From assembly GCF_003946605.1 (NCBI RefSeq), contig NZ_RHOQ01000009.1:1-64000 (forward strand): 64,000 nucleotides of DNA. Direction: 5' to 3'. Shown here in pieces: positions 62,326 to 64,000 of the stretch. A program made the position numbers and the translations under genes. The notes below the pieces were generated by a model. It was not told the origin of the DNA. It saw only the letters and a program-made list of their open reading frames with translations, and searched no databases. Each line of letters opens with the position of its first letter. Position 1 is the stretch's first letter. This stretch comes from Companilactobacillus baiquanensis (GTDB taxonomy: Bacteria > Bacillota > Bacilli > Lactobacillales > Lactobacillaceae).

Positions 62326-63102
62326 TTAAATAATTTTTTCTAAACCAATTACTAATTTATCTCGTTTCATTACTTCTTTGATTGCTAACTGAACGCCTTT
62401 CATGAATGAAGCTCGATCAGTTGTACTTTGTTTGACAGTTAAACTTTCTCCATCACTACCAAAAATAACTTCCTCATCAGCGATAAATCCCGGTAATCTA
62501 ATGGCATGAATCTTTATACCATGATAATCTCCGCCACGAGTACCCAGTGGATCAGATTCATTAGGATTAATGGGTTCATCTTTTTGTTGTACTTCGTGGA
62601 TCAAACGTGCTGTATTGAGCGCTGTTCCTGATGGTGCGTCCAGTTTATCTTCATGATGTGTCTCAACTATTTCTGCTTGATCAAAATACTTAGCCGCTGT
62701 TTGAGCAAATTTCATCATCAAAACTGCTGAAATACCAAAATTAGAAGCAATTATGCCACCTAAACTTTTAGCATCAGCAAGCAATTTCAGTTCAGTAGTT
62801 TGTTCTTCAGAAAGTCCACTAGTTCCAATAACGGGACGAATACCTTTACTGATAGCAAACTTTGTATTATCAAATACCGCACTAGGAATACTAAAATCGA
62901 TCCAAATATCAGCATCAATATCAATTTTTGATAGATCTTTATAAACCTTAATATCAGGTTCTAATCCATAATCAAGTGGATCTACACTGTCAATAATTGG
63001 ATTAAAGACTCCTACCAATTGAAAATCTTTATTTTGATTAACCATGGCAACAGCTTTTTGTCCCATAGAACCATTAAAACCGGAAACAATAACTTTTATC
63101 AC
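62326..63102 (-). CDS. dapB: 4-hydroxy-tetrahydrodipicolinate reductase
   Basis: Reduces the DapA product with NAD(P)H in diaminopimelate synthesis. 258 aa: GFNGSMGQKAVAMV at the N-terminus is the nucleotide motif (GxxGxMG), and ETHHEDKLDAPSGTALNTAR carries the catalytic His-His and Lys residues. Eleven nt downstream of dapA. Confidence 0.97.
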   Translation of the reverse strand: MIKVIVSGFNGSMGQKAVAMVNQNKDFQLVGVFNPIIDSVDPLDYGLEPDIKVYKDLSKIDIDADIWIDFSIPSAVFDNTKFAISKGIRPVIGTSGLSEEQTTELKLLADAKSLGGIIASNFGISAVLMMKFAQTAAKYFDQAEIVETHHEDKLDAPSGTALNTARLIHEVQQKDEPINPNESDPLGTRGGDYHGIKIHAIRLPGFIADEEVIFGSDGESLTVKQSTTDRASFMKGVQLAIKEVMKRDKLVIGLEKII

Positions 63103-63113
63103 AAGTAATCCTC

Positions 63114-63986
63114 CTATAAACCTAATTTATCAAATAGGATTTTTTGTTCTGATTCGTTTAAAGATAAAATTGGTAATCTGCAGCCACCAACTTTAAAGCC
63201 TTGACTATTCAAAACAGCTTTGACTGGAGAAGGTGAAGGATACATGAATAATGCGCTCATCTTTGGAGTAAGTTCTCTTTGTAAAGCACCTGCCCCTAAA
63301 ACATCCCCATCTGCCAGCTTTTTATACATTGTGGAAATTTCATCTCCATAAATATGGGATGCCACTGAAATCACACCGTTTGCTCCAATTGATCTTGCAT
63401 ACAATGCTTGTCCGTCTTCACCGCTATAAACTAAAAAGTTATCCGGTGTATGTTCAACAATATATTCTAAATCGTCTAATGAATTACATTGTTTGATACC
63501 TTGAATATTTTCATTCTTGGATAGTTCAACTACTGTATCTTTATCCATTAAGACTCCGGTTCTGCCTGGTATGTTATAAATCATGACCGGGATCGGTGAA
63601 GCTTTTGCAACAGCTTCAAAGTGAGCCTTCATTCCACGCTGATTTGGCTTGTTGTAATAAGGAACAACTACTAATGCCATATCTATTCCTTTAATTTGAC
63701 CAACTTTTTCAACAAAATCAATCGTACCTTGAGTATTATTACTACCAACACCTGCAATAATTGGAACACGACCATCGATTATTTCTGAGAATTTTTTATA
63801 TAAAGCCAATTTCTCATCTTCAGTCAATGTTGGAGTCTCACCAGTAGTACCTCCGATAATAAAACCTTGACTACCATGTTCTAAGAGATGATTAGTTAGT
63901 TTCTCCAATGCATCATAATTAATTTCTGTTGCCTCATCATTAAATGGTGTGATGATTGCCGTCATCAATTCAACGTTATCAAACAT
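63114..63986 (-). CDS. dapA: 4-hydroxy-tetrahydrodipicolinate synthase
   Basis: Condenses pyruvate with aspartate semialdehyde. 290-aa TIM barrel: [15 protein letters not shown] (44-58), Tyr137 in YNIPGRTG and Schiff-base Lys165 in [11 protein letters not shown]. The start ATG 63986 has GGAGGAAGAATA upstream. First dap gene in the window; more of the pathway may lie to the right. Confidence 0.97.
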   Translation of the reverse strand: MFDNVELMTAIITPFNDEATEINYDALEKLTNHLLEHGSQGFIIGGTTGETPTLTEDEKLALYKKFSEIIDGRVPIIAGVGSNNTQGTIDFVEKVGQIKGIDMALVVVPYYNKPNQRGMKAHFEAVAKASPIPVMIYNIPGRTGVLMDKDTVVELSKNENIQGIKQCNSLDDLEYIVEHTPDNFLVYSGEDGQALYARSIGANGVISVASHIYGDEISTMYKKLADGDVLGAGALQRELTPKMSALFMYPSPSPVKAVLNSQGFKVGGCRLPILSLNESEQKILFDKLGL

Positions 63987-64000
63987 TATTCTTCCTCCAA

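Overview
This looks like a chromosomal segment from a low-GC (AT-rich) Gram-positive bacterium of the family Lactobacillaceae; a Companilactobacillus-type genome is my inference, not a search result. The signs are: surface proteins with C-terminal SLAP-like repeats (YRVSTNEWV...), a KxYKxGKxW-type signal peptide and a degenerate WxL-like domain; an S(MK)-type SAM riboswitch on metK; T-box leaders on leuS and brnQ; a heme-efflux HrtRBA locus; and strong AGGAGG-type ribosome binding sites with several TTG/GTG starts. No rRNA, prophage or CRISPR array was seen.

Layout. 1-88: right end of an IS200/IS605-type element (putative omega-RNA tail). 186-1163: GMP reductase. 1242-5000: structured junction, then a leftward operon of a 32-aa membrane peptide, a GT2 glycosyltransferase and a GT39/YkcB-like membrane glycosyltransferase, divergent from an OmpR/HisKA two-component system (5215-7192). 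7209-14059: large inverted-repeat junction, acetyltransferase, WxL-like surface protein and a giant BspA/SLAP surface protein. 14271-18210: copper efflux pair (cupredoxin plus CopA) under cop boxes, and a MerR regulator with its divergent reductase. 18301-20211: another SLAP surface protein. 20350-24998: argGH, then an isoleucine T-box and brnQ. 25221-30361: antiporter plus TetR, and TPP-riboswitch-controlled thiMDE. 30394-35600: mscL, DUF805, macrodomain, SLAP amidase, tRNA-Leu, nnrD, esterase, and tandem HesB-like genes, one with an in-frame TGA. 35912-43190: lipid flippase, rarA, leuS with T-box, LysM glucosaminidase. 43249-50325: PAP2, MFS pump, metK with S(MK) box, an unknown membrane protein, tRNA-Val and tRNA-Glu, 3-methyladenine glycosylase, P1B ATPase. 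50426-53159: anaerobic nrdDG with NrdR-like boxes. 53507-55784: hrtR-hrtB-hrtA. 55781-58737: unknown 436-aa membrane protein, acetyltransferase, azlCD. 58810-63986: lysine/DAP operon dapA-dapB-two aminotransferases-asd, running leftward from the right edge.

How it fits together. Several units are metal or redox stress functions under readable local control: cop boxes on the copper exporter, a MerR operator inside a 19-bp promoter spacer, and HrtR-like palindromes on the heme exporter. Amino-acid and cofactor genes are controlled by RNA (T-boxes for Ile and Leu, S(MK) box, TPP riboswitch). Surface remodelling is represented by three SLAP proteins, a WxL-like protein, a LysM glucosaminidase, YkcBC-like glycosyltransferases and a flippase.

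The least explained signal is a set of long, partly homologous inverted repeats at gene 3' ends. Three of them (35.8, 39.2 and 47.4 kb) begin at or within about 20 nt of a stop codon with GAGCGTRA and end in CACGCGTTT. A second group lies between convergent genes at 1.2, 7.2 and 25.1 kb. Other points worth checking are the TGA replacing a cysteine codon in a HesB-like gene, the 32-aa membrane peptide, tandem aminotransferases in the lysine operon, and two membrane proteins of unknown function.
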